Source of the DNA: a virus
Length of the DNA: 59,573 nucleotides
Virus record (IMG/VR): IMGVR_UViG_3300033141_001990
Location: 1-59,573 of that record
Strand: one strand, 5' to 3'
The notes under the pieces are model-generated. The model was not told the origin of the DNA. It saw nothing but the letters and a program-made list of their open reading frames with translations, and ran no database searches. A program made the position numbers and the translations under genes. Below, piece by piece: positions 28,081 through 37,119 of the stretch (its first letter is position 1; each line of letters starts with the position of its first letter).

Positions 28081-29408
28081 CCGACGTAGACCTCAGACTC
28101 AACAAACCCCAATGGGCTGCCTATCAAGACATCGGTCCTGGTAGAACCGTATGTCTTCCGTGGGGCCGAGGCTGCGGAAAATCCTGGTTCATGCGTCACA
28201 TCATGTGGATGAGCGTGGCGCAGTATGATGGACAGGTAAGGAAGGGAACATTTGGAGGAACCAAGGGGATTCGTATCGTCGTTCTTATGGATACCCTCAA
28301 GCACTTCAAAGACGTTCACGCTTCTCATATTGAGGATGAGCTTAGCGACACCTGGAGTTTTCTCGGTGGACGCCTGGATAAAACTCGGTGGCGTATAACC
28401 TTCCCCGGAGGATCGTGGATACAACCCTTTCCCGCTACCGATCACAACTCTAAGCATGGTCGAGGGGTGCGGTGCGACGCTGTTCTGGTAGACGAGTGCG
28501 ATGACGTGGATACCGAGGTCTTTCACTCGGTCGCTGTCCCGTGGTTCTCAGAGCCGCATAGCCTAAAGATGAGAGTAGTGGGAGGGACACCACGACGCGG
28601 AAGACATGGATTGTTGTATAATATCCACCGCTTAGGGGCTTCTGACGAGTACCCCGCATACAGCACCTTTCATGCGACCTACGAGGATTGCCCAGAGACG
28701 GTTGATCCAAAAGCTGTTGAGGACGCACGCGCCACTACTCCAGAAAGCATATTCAGGCGCGAGTGGTTGGCTGACTTCGATTCCGCCGAGGGGCTTGTTT
28801 ACGACCTATTCACTGAGTCTTTTCATATAAGAGTTCCCGAGCGTCATGCTCACTTCACAGAGGTTCTCGTTGGAGTTGACTGGGGATATGCTGATCCTGG
28901 GGTATTCATAGTCATCGGAGTAACCGGCCATGGGGCCGATGCTCAGTGCTGGCTTATTGAGGAGCATTATCAAAGGAGCCGCGTTCTCGGCTGGTGGACA
29001 GACCTTGCTCGCGAGATCAAGCAAAGGTATCCGGATGCCAAGTGGATCGCAGATCCCTCGCAGCCAGCGAGCATAGAGACCTTGCGGCGTGACGCTAGTA
29101 TCAATATCAATAAAGGCGATAACCGGGTCGAGCAGGGTGTTTTTTGCGTCGCGGATAAGCTGATGATTCAGGGCGACTCCGGGCAACAGTGGGCCAAGCT
29201 CTACATTTCGCCTCATTGCAAAGAGACGATACGCGAGCTTAGGACCTATAGACGCAAGAGAGACCCAAGAGATCGCGAGAGCTTCTTGGACGCGATTGAG
29301 GATAGAAACAATCACTCTATGGATGCGTTGAGATATGCCCTGTTTAGCCGATTTGGGGAGCCGCCCCGTATTCGGCTTACGTGGAGCGGAAAGTCGAGCT
29401 TGGTATGA
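28077..29408 (+). CDS. terL: Terminase large subunit
   Basis: A 443-residue protein from GTG 28077. The ATPase has Walker A GRGCGKSW (residues 30-37) and Walker B AVLVDECDD (135-143). The RNase H-type nuclease shows VGVDWGYADPG (265-275), WIADPS and NNHSMDALRYALF, supplying the acidic metal ligands. It cuts concatemers and drives DNA into the prohead through the portal. Length is normal for the family. It shares a 4-base overlap with the small subunit. Confidence 0.93.
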   Translation: MTDVDLRLNKPQWAAYQDIGPGRTVCLPWGRGCGKSWFMRHIMWMSVAQYDGQVRKGTFGGTKGIRIVVLMDTLKHFKDVHASHIEDELSDTWSFLGGRLDKTRWRITFPGGSWIQPFPATDHNSKHGRGVRCDAVLVDECDDVDTEVFHSVAVPWFSEPHSLKMRVVGGTPRRGRHGLLYNIHRLGASDEYPAYSTFHATYEDCPETVDPKAVEDARATTPESIFRREWLADFDSAEGLVYDLFTESFHIRVPERHAHFTEVLVGVDWGYADPGVFIVIGVTGHGADAQCWLIEEHYQRSRVLGWWTDLAREIKQRYPDAKWIADPSQPASIETLRRDASININKGDNRVEQGVFCVADKLMIQGDSGQQWAKLYISPHCKETIRELRTYRRKRDPRDRESFLDAIEDRNNHSMDALRYALFSRFGEPPRIRLTWSGKSSLV

Positions 29409-29620
29409 GTCCCAAGTACCTACAGTTGGGTCTTCTTTGGAGTTTGTGGATCAGGGGTCGCGATATGATAAATGCGGCAGATATATCGCTGTTCCGATGT
29501 CAGCTGTGCAATGAGGATGGCGAAGGATCTCCGTCGCTATGTCCTAGCTGTGGGCCACACATAGCCGGTAGGTGCATCCCAAAGGACGTGGAGGTTATTT
29601 TTAATGCAGAAGACTGCTGA
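29405..29620 (+). CDS. Small zinc-finger protein between terminase and portal
   Basis: A 71-residue protein from ATG 29405, overlapping the terminase stop. After a Trp/Leu-rich start (LQLGLLWSLWIRG) it has FRCQLCNEDG and LCPSCGPH, a zinc site of four Cys, possibly with His. ATG 29465 would give a 51-residue form without the hydrophobic start. Its 3' end overlaps the portal start by 17 bases. It may help packaging or be a moron; function unknown. Confidence 0.55.
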   Translation: MSPKYLQLGLLWSLWIRGRDMINAADISLFRCQLCNEDGEGSPSLCPSCGPHIAGRCIPKDVEVIFNAEDC

Positions 29621-31406
29621 AAATTGGGCTCAGGCCCAGAAAGAGGTTAGCGCAAATCTGAACCCAAGATTTTTGCGCCTCGACACCTTTGAGCGCTATG
29701 TAATCGGAACCCAGTATGAGGGGATGCCCGGTTGGTACAATGATTCTGTTCCGCTTCTTGAGCGTGCGCCAACAGTTATCGAGCCTATGGCCGCGAAGGC
29801 GATTGAGTCATTTATCAGCCTGGCGATGGGCGAGGGTAGGTGGCCAACAGTTACCGTAAAGGTTGGAGAAAATTCAGCTTTTGACGAGGCTCTTATGCTT
29901 ACAGATGAGGGTAAGCAGAGACTTGATCGTGGTATCGACAACATTATCGATCAGAGTCGATTTGAGCAGGCTTGCAGACAATCTCTCGGTGCTGCCATGG
30001 GGTGTGGAACGTCTGTGGCTATCGTTGCCGTAAAAGACGGAAGGCTCGTAATCGAGAACACTCGTGCCAAATGGTGTACCCCAGTTTTTGATAGAGAGAG
30101 ACCGTCTATAATAACGAGTCTTGAGATCCGGTATCCATATCTCAATCAGTATAAGGATACTCAAACCAAGAAGTGGAAAGTCGAAACACTACTATATCGT
30201 CGTGTAATCACTGACATTTCAGACATCACCTATAAGCCCGCAAAGGCTCACGAGGACGGAGAGGAGCCAGATAGGTGGGCGGTTGAGTTTCAGTATGACC
30301 ACAATTTCGGATTCTGCCCGGTTGTTTGGTATGCCTTTGACCGAGAGAATGGAACGGTCAATGAGATCGACGGGCATCCTATTCATGAATATGTTCTCGA
30401 TGAGATCGATTGCCTAAACCGAAGCCTGTCTCAACATGATCGTGCTGCGCTTTATGCTGGCGACCCTCAACCCGTAGAGATTGGGGTGGACCCCGACCAC
30501 AACCCGGCACCAACGGGGCGCATGGCGCAGCCTATTAGGCACTATGCTGGAGAGAGCCCCGCTATAAAGGAGCAAAATGCTAAGTGGAGCATGGGTGGTT
30601 CGACTGTGGCTACTTCGGGGGTTCGTAAGAAGGGTCCTGGCGTCGTATGGAGGTACCCATCCAAGGACTCCAAGGTGGCTTTTCTCTCGCTACCACCGGG
30701 AGCGCTCGACGCTATCCAACAAAACGTCAACGATCTCCGTGAGCAAATAGCCGAAGCGCTTAATTGGGTACGTGTAGACCCCAGCAACATTAAGAATGCT
30801 ATTGGATCTGCCGGTAACCTGTCTGGACGCGCCCTTCAGTGGCTATATAGACGACAGACAGACCGATGCGACTCGATTCGCCCCGATTTCGAGGATGGTT
30901 TCATGCGTCCTGCCCTCAACATGCTTCTAAGGGTGGTATTGTCTGTGGTTCGCACGGGAGAGGGCCGGCTTTACCTCGCTGGTCAAAACGATTTGGCTGT
31001 AGCCCTTCAACAGTTTGAGCAAACCGTGACCGCGGGTCAGGATGTTGTTGGATTGCGCTGGTTTTCTCCGCCCCTAAACGTACAATGGGGTGATTACTTT
31101 GAGCCAACAGCGATCGACGCTGATGCAATAAACAGAATTGTCCGAGAAGACCTTATGAGTGGCCTTATCACTCAAGAGACTGCCATTAAGCGTATTGCCC
31201 CATTTTACGATATAGAGAATCCAGAAGAGTACGCCTTTAAGATGAGGCATGACATAGATCATCATGCCGAAAGTTGGGAAAAGGCACTGAAGGCACTAGA
31301 TGAGACCACCTCCGGAGAAACAGAGAGAGAAACAGACGAAGCTAAGCCTGGCGGGAATGGTTTACGCGGAGGCACGGTTGCAGAAAGCCCTGTCCGTGGG
31401 GGTTAA
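29604..31406 (+). CDS. Portal protein
   Basis: A 600-residue protein preceded by GGAGG. Typical portal features are the N-terminal RYVIGTQYEGMPGWYND and PTVIEPMAAKAIESF, the long central clip and wing region, and near the C-terminus RIVREDLMSGLITQETAIKRI, seen in SPP1/P22-type portals. It forms the dodecameric ring through which DNA enters and leaves. The last 35 residues (Gly/Thr/Glu-rich) are encoded where the next gene already begins. Confidence 0.85.
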   Translation: MQKTAENWAQAQKEVSANLNPRFLRLDTFERYVIGTQYEGMPGWYNDSVPLLERAPTVIEPMAAKAIESFISLAMGEGRWPTVTVKVGENSAFDEALMLTDEGKQRLDRGIDNIIDQSRFEQACRQSLGAAMGCGTSVAIVAVKDGRLVIENTRAKWCTPVFDRERPSIITSLEIRYPYLNQYKDTQTKKWKVETLLYRRVITDISDITYKPAKAHEDGEEPDRWAVEFQYDHNFGFCPVVWYAFDRENGTVNEIDGHPIHEYVLDEIDCLNRSLSQHDRAALYAGDPQPVEIGVDPDHNPAPTGRMAQPIRHYAGESPAIKEQNAKWSMGGSTVATSGVRKKGPGVVWRYPSKDSKVAFLSLPPGALDAIQQNVNDLREQIAEALNWVRVDPSNIKNAIGSAGNLSGRALQWLYRRQTDRCDSIRPDFEDGFMRPALNMLLRVVLSVVRTGEGRLYLAGQNDLAVALQQFEQTVTAGQDVVGLRWFSPPLNVQWGDYFEPTAIDADAINRIVREDLMSGLITQETAIKRIAPFYDIENPEEYAFKMRHDIDHHAESWEKALKALDETTSGETERETDEAKPGGNGLRGGTVAESPVRGG

Positions 31407-32061
31407 GGAGGCTGCGCGTGCCGCTCGCGGCCCAGCTACGATCCCGGCAATCACAGAAGCTGCCGGTGCTATCCAGAAAAACGTGGCTCAGGCTATTTTT
31501 GCTGGACGCACACTTGCTAGGGCAAGGGGTCACCTGTCTATCCAAAGAGAAATGAGTCTTATTGAGAGCTTTGCGCCGGAGCTGGGTGGAGAACTCCATA
31601 GAGTTGCCGGATCGATCGCTTCAGATCAGCAAAGAGCTAACTATGTGGCTTCTAGATTCTCTCGCTATTGGAGCGAATCCGCCATTATGGCTGCGGCAGA
31701 CGGGGAGTCGGCCTCTGCATCAGCAACTCAGGCTACCAACCGACAAGAATTTCGCATAAAGATGGTGGCTGTCACCGAAGCTTCTAATGCCTGGAATGAC
31801 GAACGTCAGGGAGAGATGGTTCAGCTGGAGAAAGAGAAGCCTATATCGCGTATAGCAACACCGCTTCTCATATTCAGCGAGTGGGATGCCGCTATGGATC
31901 GCAGGACTTGTGATATATGCGAAACTCAGCACGGAAAGATTCGTCCCGCTGGGGTTTCTTTCTCTGTTGGTGATCCACCAGTGCATCCGAATTGTCGATG
32001 TGGCTTGATGTTAGTCGTGCTTCCGACTTACTACGAGTGGGAAGAGGAGGCTGCTGCATGA
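31300..32061 (+). CDS. Head morphogenesis protein (Mu gpF-like)
   Basis: A 253-residue protein. The C-terminal MuF signature is clear: WDAAMDRRTCDICETQHGK, then HPNCRCGLML, with Cys and His in the expected order. The N-terminal half is helical. MuF proteins are packaged minor head proteins; some carry effector domains, but none is visible here. The chosen start overlaps the portal gene by 107 bases in another frame; ATG 31357 is a shorter alternative. Confidence 0.85.
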   Translation: MRPPPEKQREKQTKLSLAGMVYAEARLQKALSVGVKEAARAARGPATIPAITEAAGAIQKNVAQAIFAGRTLARARGHLSIQREMSLIESFAPELGGELHRVAGSIASDQQRANYVASRFSRYWSESAIMAAADGESASASATQATNRQEFRIKMVAVTEASNAWNDERQGEMVQLEKEKPISRIATPLLIFSEWDAAMDRRTCDICETQHGKIRPAGVSFSVGDPPVHPNCRCGLMLVVLPTYYEWEEEAAA

Positions 32062-32408
32062 TTTGCCCTAGCTGCGATAGCGCGATAAACCCGTGGATGG
32101 AGATGCAGGTAAACGGGACTTTCTCTCGCAGATGCCCGCGTCCGGAGTGCTTTGCCGCGCTACCCTCCGAGTCCCCGGATGTATTCCAAGAAGAGGATGA
32201 GGATATGATTTCCCTGGGAGAGTCTCCTGGGATTAGTAACGTAATTGCTCTCCCCACTTCTCCCGTAGAGGTTGAGGGCCTGATCCAGCAGATGACCACG
32301 CGACGAACGTGGCTTCTTCAGAGGATCGAGGATCTTCAGGGGTGCGTTCGCGAGCTAGAGCTTGTAGACCGCATGTTGGCGGCAGCAAAGGAAAGCGAAG
32401 AAGAATGA
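32058..32408 (+). CDS. Zinc-ribbon and coiled-coil protein
   Basis: A 116-residue protein from ATG 32058 (GAGGAGG seven bases upstream; overlaps the MuF stop). It opens with ICPSCDSAINP and a second cluster RRCPRPECF, a zinc ribbon, followed by an acidic linker and a helical C-terminus (RRTWLLQRIEDLQGCVREL) able to form a coiled coil. Probably a minor head or assembly factor. Followed by a second zinc protein. Confidence 0.6.
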   Translation: MICPSCDSAINPWMEMQVNGTFSRRCPRPECFAALPSESPDVFQEEDEDMISLGESPGISNVIALPTSPVEVEGLIQQMTTRRTWLLQRIEDLQGCVRELELVDRMLAAAKESEEE

Positions 32409-32584
32409 AGACATGCCAATGTTGCGGATATGTAAATAAGTCTGGCGAAGCACCGACCTGCCCCTATTGCGGCGAAGCGTCATGGAGCGGAAAGCAAGCT
32501 CCAGCTCCAGCTCCAGCTCCAGCTCCAGCCTCTATCCCTAAGAAAACTAAGAAAACTAAGAAGTTTTCCAAGAAGGGTGATTAG
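32405..32584 (+). CDS. Small zinc-ribbon protein with AP repeat and basic tail
   Basis: A 59-residue protein from ATG 32405 (ATGA overlap). It consists of a zinc ribbon (KTCQCCGYVNKSGEA, TCPYCGEASW), an Ala-Pro linker (APAPAPAPAPA, encoded by five CCAGCT units) and a Lys-rich tail (KKTKKTKKFSKKG). The tail would bind DNA or the acidic capsid interior. Role unknown. Confidence 0.6.
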   Translation: MKTCQCCGYVNKSGEAPTCPYCGEASWSGKQAPAPAPAPAPASIPKKTKKTKKFSKKGD

Positions 32585-32587
32585 CAT

Positions 32588-33151
32588 ATGCCGATGACTG
32601 GACCAATGCTGGAGGCGGCTTGTAGTAACGCCCTTACGACCAGCACCTCCTCGGCTACGAGAGCACGTTTGGTTTCTCTGGCAGTTGTTAATTACGTGGC
32701 GCAGTATGCTGCCGGTGCCCCGATCGATGATAGCACCGGGCCGTTTACAGAGTTTGCTCCAACGAGGCTCCCGCAGGTTACACTTGGCGCAGGAGCGGCT
32801 GCCCCAGTCGTAACGCTAACCTATACTCCGATTGAGGGTGGAGACTCCCGAACCCAGTCGGTTACTGGCGTTGCTGGAGCGACGGTTAAATTCACTCAGC
32901 CCGTGCAGACTATTACTCGGGTACAGACGGACATCGACCCTGTTGACGTAATGGATATACAGGCTGGGGATACGTGGGTTAGCCCCGCTCCTCGTAGCCT
33001 ATTCCCAAACGTAGCCGGGGACGTTATATGTCGCGGAGTGGAAGACGATCTAGACGTGACGTTGACTTTGGCGGCGGGTATTCCGGTGCCGATGAGAGCA
33101 GATATTATTAGGGCTACAGGCACAACCGCCACAGTGGTCCTCCTTTGGTAA
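32588..33151 (+). CDS. Hypothetical head-region protein (187 aa)
   Basis: A 187-residue Ala/Thr/Val-rich protein, mostly beta in its C-terminal two thirds (PVVTLTYTPIEGGDSRTQSV, VICRGVEDDLDVTLTLAAG). It has the composition of structural proteins. The position between MuF and scaffold suggests a head decoration or minor head component. No family recognised. Confidence 0.58.
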   Translation: MPMTGPMLEAACSNALTTSTSSATRARLVSLAVVNYVAQYAAGAPIDDSTGPFTEFAPTRLPQVTLGAGAAAPVVTLTYTPIEGGDSRTQSVTGVAGATVKFTQPVQTITRVQTDIDPVDVMDIQAGDTWVSPAPRSLFPNVAGDVICRGVEDDLDVTLTLAAGIPVPMRADIIRATGTTATVVLLW

Positions 33152-33166
33152 ACAGGAGCAAGAGAA

Positions 33167-33583
33167 ATGGCGATTGTAGTAGGACAAACGGTGGCTGTCA
33201 GTCAGTATACCCAAGCAAATGGAGCTAGCCTCCTTCACACCGTTAGCGGAGTGGAGAACGAAGTGGAGAGCTGCATGTGCAGCGTACAGTGGATCGCTGG
33301 CACTTATGATCAGGGCGACGACGCTACCTTCAGTCCCGCCGTGGCAATCCAGGAGAGCAAACGCTCAGGCAAGAACATCACGATTCTCCAGGCAGCGTTC
33401 ATCGCCTCCGGGGACGAGGATGGAGCCGTGGTCTCGGCAGGAGCATGTACGGTGGCCGCAAACGTCATCACATGCGAGCTTCTCCAAGAGGACTTCACCG
33501 AACGTGCCGCGACCGCTATGGCTTCCGATTGGGACCGCCCCATCGCGTTCCAGGTGACCTACCGACAGAGCGCAAACGCTTAA
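33167..33583 (+). CDS. Hypothetical structural protein (138 aa)
   Basis: A 138-residue protein with strong ribosome site (AGGAG, eight bases). It is beta-rich with central Cys residues (ESCMCSVQW, SAGACTVAANVITCELL). GC-rich codon use like the capsid genes suggests high expression. A capsid decoration or head-fibre role is plausible. It is followed by a hairpin and the scaffold gene. Confidence 0.58.
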   Translation: MAIVVGQTVAVSQYTQANGASLLHTVSGVENEVESCMCSVQWIAGTYDQGDDATFSPAVAIQESKRSGKNITILQAAFIASGDEDGAVVSAGACTVAANVITCELLQEDFTERAATAMASDWDRPIAFQVTYRQSANA

Positions 33584-33587
33584 TCGG

Positions 33588-33605
33588 CCTCGGTTTCGAC
33601 CGAGG
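33588..33605 (+). other. Intergenic hairpin before scaffold gene
   Basis: CCTCGG (33588-33593) pairs with CCGAGG (33600-33605) across a 6-base loop, directly after the stop of the previous gene. There is no T run, so it is more likely an mRNA processing or stability element than a terminator. Confidence 0.45.
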
Positions 33606-33650
33606 TGCTAATTAAAAACAACGTGACGACAACGGGAAAGGTCGGAGACA

Positions 33651-34313
33651 ATGAGCGAAGAGAATAAGATTGAAGAGAGTCCAGCGGAGCCGGCAGAAGT
33701 AGGCGCGCAGAACCAGCCTGAGATCGATACCCCTGTACCCCAAGCGAAGACGCCCTCAACAAAGGGCGACCCTCATTGGCTCCCCGATCGATTAGATAGG
33801 GAGCGCAGGAAGATCCTGAGAGACCTGGGCGCTGAAAATGTTGACGACGTAAAGGCGGCTCTTACCGAGCTTCGCAACCGCCAAGACCGAGAGAAGACTG
33901 AGCTTGAGCGCATATCTGGGAGAAATGTCGAGCTTGAGACTATTGCGAAGAAGCATAGCGCCCTCATGGAGGTCGTAAGGCAGCAGGCTCAGGGTGAAAT
34001 GTCCGTACTTAGCGACGGGCACCAGGCTGCTGTTGTTGCCGTGGCTGGAGATGATCCAGAAAAGCAACTTAGCGCCATCCGGGTGCTTCGTCCCACATGG
34101 GTAATCGAAACGACACAAAGGCCGGGGGTAGCTGTAGCTGCTCCGGCAACGACGGCTCCCACTGTACCCTCGCCTGCGCCGGGTAGCACACCAGTAACCA
34201 ATAACCATCTAGCGACTTACGAGTCGATGGAGCAACAAAACCCTTTGATGGCAGCCCAGTATCGCTTACAGCACTGGGCTGACATTGAAAACGCAAAACT
34301 GGCCCGAAGCTAG
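33651..34313 (+). CDS. Scaffold-like protein
   Basis: A 220-residue protein directly before the major capsid gene. Its N-terminal 40 residues are acidic and disordered; residues 55-115 are a long charged helix (RKILRDLGAENVDDVKAALT, LRNRQDREKTELERI) typical of scaffolds; a Pro/Ala/Thr linker follows, and the C-terminus (AAQYRLQHWADIENAKLARS) is a basic helix that could bind the capsid. Function inferred from position and composition. Confidence 0.68.
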   Translation: MSEENKIEESPAEPAEVGAQNQPEIDTPVPQAKTPSTKGDPHWLPDRLDRERRKILRDLGAENVDDVKAALTELRNRQDREKTELERISGRNVELETIAKKHSALMEVVRQQAQGEMSVLSDGHQAAVVAVAGDDPEKQLSAIRVLRPTWVIETTQRPGVAVAAPATTAPTVPSPAPGSTPVTNNHLATYESMEQQNPLMAAQYRLQHWADIENAKLARS

Positions 34314-34349
34314 CACAGGAGGCAGCGGGCGATTTAGGAGACCGGCACA

Positions 34350-35450
34350 ATGCCATTGATTAACCGCGCGACGCTACCCCAAGAATTTTTCGACTTCACG
34401 AGCGCCATGCTGCTTACGCAGCCTGAGCCGAAGTACCTCCACGCCAAGCTTATCAAGGCTGCGCTAGGTGCATCGTTTCAAGGACCTAGTATGCTGGGCT
34501 TCTTGCCCGGTCGAAGCTTCGGTGACCGTGGTGCTCCATACGTTTCGGACTCTGATGCAGAGGCTGCACGGCTCTCCCTTAGCGACGACCTATATGATGC
34601 TAGCATCCAGGTAATTGCCGAGCTTGGGAGCGCTCCAGGTCAGACGGTTCGCATGAATCGCCCGTCCTATGCGAACACAACCTATACGGAGGCAAGCCGT
34701 GAAGTCCCTAGCGGGAGCACGGTAAGCGTTACTCCGATTACGGTTACCTCCGAGCAGGTTCCGATTACCCTTAAGAGGTTCGCTGGTCCGTTTGACCAGG
34801 CTAACGTGCGCGTTGCCCCATACGGTATCGATCGCTTCGATAGCTCGGTAATGCTTCATAAGCCCGCTCAGATTGTCGCCCTGAACCTAAAGCGCGACTT
34901 CGATCGCACTTTGGATGCCTGGGGTGTGCAGCTGTTCGACAATGCGGCAACTACCGTGCGGCCGAACGGAATGGTTAACGATAATACGTCTGTAATTGCC
35001 GGGTCGTTCCCGTTCAGTTTCCGGCTTATTCAGTCCACGGAGACGCAGCTCGACACGCTGAATATCCCGACATTCGCCAACGGCAAGCGGGTCCTCGTCC
35101 TCCATCCCCGCCAGTGCGAGCAACTCGCGCAGGATGCTCAGTTCAATCGGCTGAGCGTTTTCGAGAGTGACTTCAATCCGCTCTGGAAGGGTGCTTACTG
35201 GAGGTCGTGTGGAAACTTCGACATCTTTAAGAGCACCACTCTTACGCAGGTTACTAACGCAAACGCTGTCCAGATTCATTATGCGCAAGCATTTGGTCCT
35301 GGAGGTGTTGGCTGCGGTGTCGGAGAAATGCCGCGAACCGCATATAATACGCAAGACAACTATGGTGAGACCGCTCTCGTTATCTGGCTTTGGTACGCCG
35401 GCTTCGCGACCTTGGATCACCGCTTCATTGCCCGAATTACGACGGACTGA
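34350..35450 (+). CDS. Major capsid protein
   Basis: A 366-residue protein with a strong ribosome site (TAGGAG). Composition and order fit an HK97-fold coat: an N-arm (LINRATLPQEFFDFTSAML), strands with Thr/Val (VSVTPITVTSEQVPITLK), a long helix near residues 170-200 (ALNLKRDFDRTLDAWGVQL) and a P-domain ending in YAGFATLDHRFIARI. It forms the icosahedral shell with the upstream scaffold. No protease gene is seen, and no N-terminal delta domain. Confidence 0.82.
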   Translation: MPLINRATLPQEFFDFTSAMLLTQPEPKYLHAKLIKAALGASFQGPSMLGFLPGRSFGDRGAPYVSDSDAEAARLSLSDDLYDASIQVIAELGSAPGQTVRMNRPSYANTTYTEASREVPSGSTVSVTPITVTSEQVPITLKRFAGPFDQANVRVAPYGIDRFDSSVMLHKPAQIVALNLKRDFDRTLDAWGVQLFDNAATTVRPNGMVNDNTSVIAGSFPFSFRLIQSTETQLDTLNIPTFANGKRVLVLHPRQCEQLAQDAQFNRLSVFESDFNPLWKGAYWRSCGNFDIFKSTTLTQVTNANAVQIHYAQAFGPGGVGCGVGEMPRTAYNTQDNYGETALVIWLWYAGFATLDHRFIARITTD

Positions 35451-35462
35451 GGAGATACCCGA

Positions 35463-35873
35463 ATGGCGTTTAATGAACTAATTGTTAACGGCTATGCCGA
35501 GTCATCGCCTACCCTGATCGGGGTAGGAATTGGCTCGTCTGCTGCCGGATCGATCATGCAAATGGGGCGAGCGAAAACGGGAACCCTAAGCTCCACTGTG
35601 GTGCTTGTGGCCGGAACGGCGATGATCACCCTTACGCCTATCTGGGAAGTGTCTATCGACGGCGCTACCTGGCACCTGGCAACCGTTGCCAATAACGCTC
35701 TCTATGTCACACAAGCTGTAGCGGGAGACTCCAATACTCATATCCTCAGCGCGCCAGACGCTTGCTACGGCAACAGGTTTTCGCGCGTGTCGGTTATGGT
35801 TGCTGGGGCTGCTGGTTTGGCGGCAGATACCTGTACGATCTCGTACAATTATATTGCCGACGACATGGTGTAG
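35463..35873 (+). CDS. Hypothetical capsid-associated protein (136 aa)
   Basis: A 136-residue beta-rich, Ala/Thr/Val-rich protein (TVVLVAGTAMITLTPIWEVS, VSVMVAGAAGLAADTCTI). Gene position straight after the coat protein and a good ribosome site (TGAGGAGAT) suggest an abundant head decoration or stabilising protein. No specific family recognised. Confidence 0.6.
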   Translation: MAFNELIVNGYAESSPTLIGVGIGSSAAGSIMQMGRAKTGTLSSTVVLVAGTAMITLTPIWEVSIDGATWHLATVANNALYVTQAVAGDSNTHILSAPDACYGNRFSRVSVMVAGAAGLAADTCTISYNYIADDMV

Positions 35874-35876
35874 CAG

Positions 35877-36491
35877 ATGGCTCTGCTCATTAGCGAGCTA
35901 ACAAGGGTAAAGTACGAACTTGGATACAATACTCTTGATGCGGGCGCTGAGCCGTATGTCTCAGTAGTGGCCGTTTTTGACCAGATTATACAGACGTATA
36001 TCGAATCTGGAGCGGCTACTACCTCTACCACTATCGTAACCTCCTCGGCTACTCCGGCCCCCGTCACGCTAACTCTCGCATCTGGCACTGGGTTTAGTGC
36101 TGGAGATCGCGTAGTTGTGGATATAGATTCGCGGCAAGAGTTTGCTACAGTACAATCTATCGGAGTGAATACGATTACGGTCCTATTGTCTAACGCCCAC
36201 ACCGGGACTTACCCGGTAACGGTAGAGGGCGGCGAGAGCATCGTAAGAGAGATCCTTACCAGGCTCCACTCTCTTAGCGAGAGCCTGGGGTCTTTGTCTG
36301 TAAGCACTGCCGGAATTAAGCGCGTAGATGAGATCGAGTTCTTTGGGTCCTTTTCGGGATCTGAGATCGGACGTATCGAGCAGCTCGAAAGCCTACAGAT
36401 GAAGTGGAGGGACGAGCTTGCTAGTTGCCTGGGTGTAGTTAATCTCTGGAGAGTGAATCAGTCGGCGGGACAGATCGCGGAGGTATACTGA
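35877..36491 (+). CDS. Head-tail connector (adaptor) candidate
   Basis: A 204-residue protein. Helices at both ends (RVKYELGYNTL, EQLESLQMKWRDELASCLGV) flank a Thr/Val beta insertion (APVTLTLASGTGFSAGDRVV). A helical connector with an inserted beta domain in this position resembles gp6-type adaptors that bind the portal. The beta insertion might contact the capsid or first tail ring. Identity inferred from order. Confidence 0.52.
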   Translation: MALLISELTRVKYELGYNTLDAGAEPYVSVVAVFDQIIQTYIESGAATTSTTIVTSSATPAPVTLTLASGTGFSAGDRVVVDIDSRQEFATVQSIGVNTITVLLSNAHTGTYPVTVEGGESIVREILTRLHSLSESLGSLSVSTAGIKRVDEIEFFGSFSGSEIGRIEQLESLQMKWRDELASCLGVVNLWRVNQSAGQIAEVY

Positions 36492-36492
36492 T

Positions 36493-36675
36493 ATGATTAG
36501 AAAGACGGCTGGCAAGAACGAATGGAGAGTCCTTAGCGAGACGAAGGACTCCGATGGGAACCGTAAGGTTTTAGGAACATACCAGTCTAAGACAGCAGCA
36601 GAGAAGAGGCTGGCCCAGGTTGAGAGTTTCAAGGACCAGCCGGAGCAGCCGACTAGGCGCAGACGGGGGCGATAG
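36493..36675 (+). CDS. Small basic protein (60 aa)
   Basis: A 60-residue protein with a strong ribosome site (GGAGG, nine bases). KVLGTYQSKTAAEKRLAQVE is a motif seen in many small phage proteins of unknown role, and the C-terminus is Arg-rich (TRRRRGR). It may bind DNA near the connector. Stop and next start are four bases apart. Confidence 0.6.
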   Translation: MIRKTAGKNEWRVLSETKDSDGNRKVLGTYQSKTAAEKRLAQVESFKDQPEQPTRRRRGR

Positions 36676-36678
36676 GGA

Positions 36679-37119
36679 GTGGGGTTCAAGGACGACATCC
36701 GAAAGCTCTGCTACGAGCTTAGGGCTATCCCTGGACAAGACTTTGAGATTCGCCCCTATACCGTAAAGGTTGTACTCCGAGAGTGGAGTGGTGTGGAGCC
36801 TGGGCAGGGCACGGAGACGGTTACAACCGTAGACATAACGGAGTTTAATGGTCAGCCGCCCAAGGTCAGGTGGCTAACTGACGAGGAGATAGCTATCGGA
36901 GGCTACGATGCCTCTACCGTAGAGGTTGGTCCGATCACTCCGGACTTTCCGGGAGGCGGAACCGCAATCTCCACACTAGGACAGGACCCGGCAGACAACA
37001 CTCTCTTCGATTATGTCCTCACCGGGCCTCAGTACCCCAACGGGGCAATATATAGGCTGAAGGCCCTACACTCCGATAAGACGTTTCAGTACAGGGCTAT
37101 TCTAGAGAGGGCTCGGTAA
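36679..37119 (+). CDS. Hypothetical neck-region protein (146 aa)
   Basis: A 146-residue protein from GTG 36679. It is beta-rich, with VVLREWSGVEPGQGTET, EFNGQPPKVRWLTDEEI and ending FQYRAILERAR. Its place between connector and gp10-like genes suggests a head-completion or neck ring protein, but no family is certain. Its stop overlaps the next start (TAATG). Confidence 0.55.
   Translation: MGFKDDIRKLCYELRAIPGQDFEIRPYTVKVVLREWSGVEPGQGTETVTTVDITEFNGQPPKVRWLTDEEIAIGGYDASTVEVGPITPDFPGGGTAISTLGQDPADNTLFDYVLTGPQYPNGAIYRLKALHSDKTFQYRAILERAR

Noticed and set aside
27864-28526. 220-codon minus-strand frame
   Set aside because: It is antisense to the two terminase genes, which carry clear family motifs.
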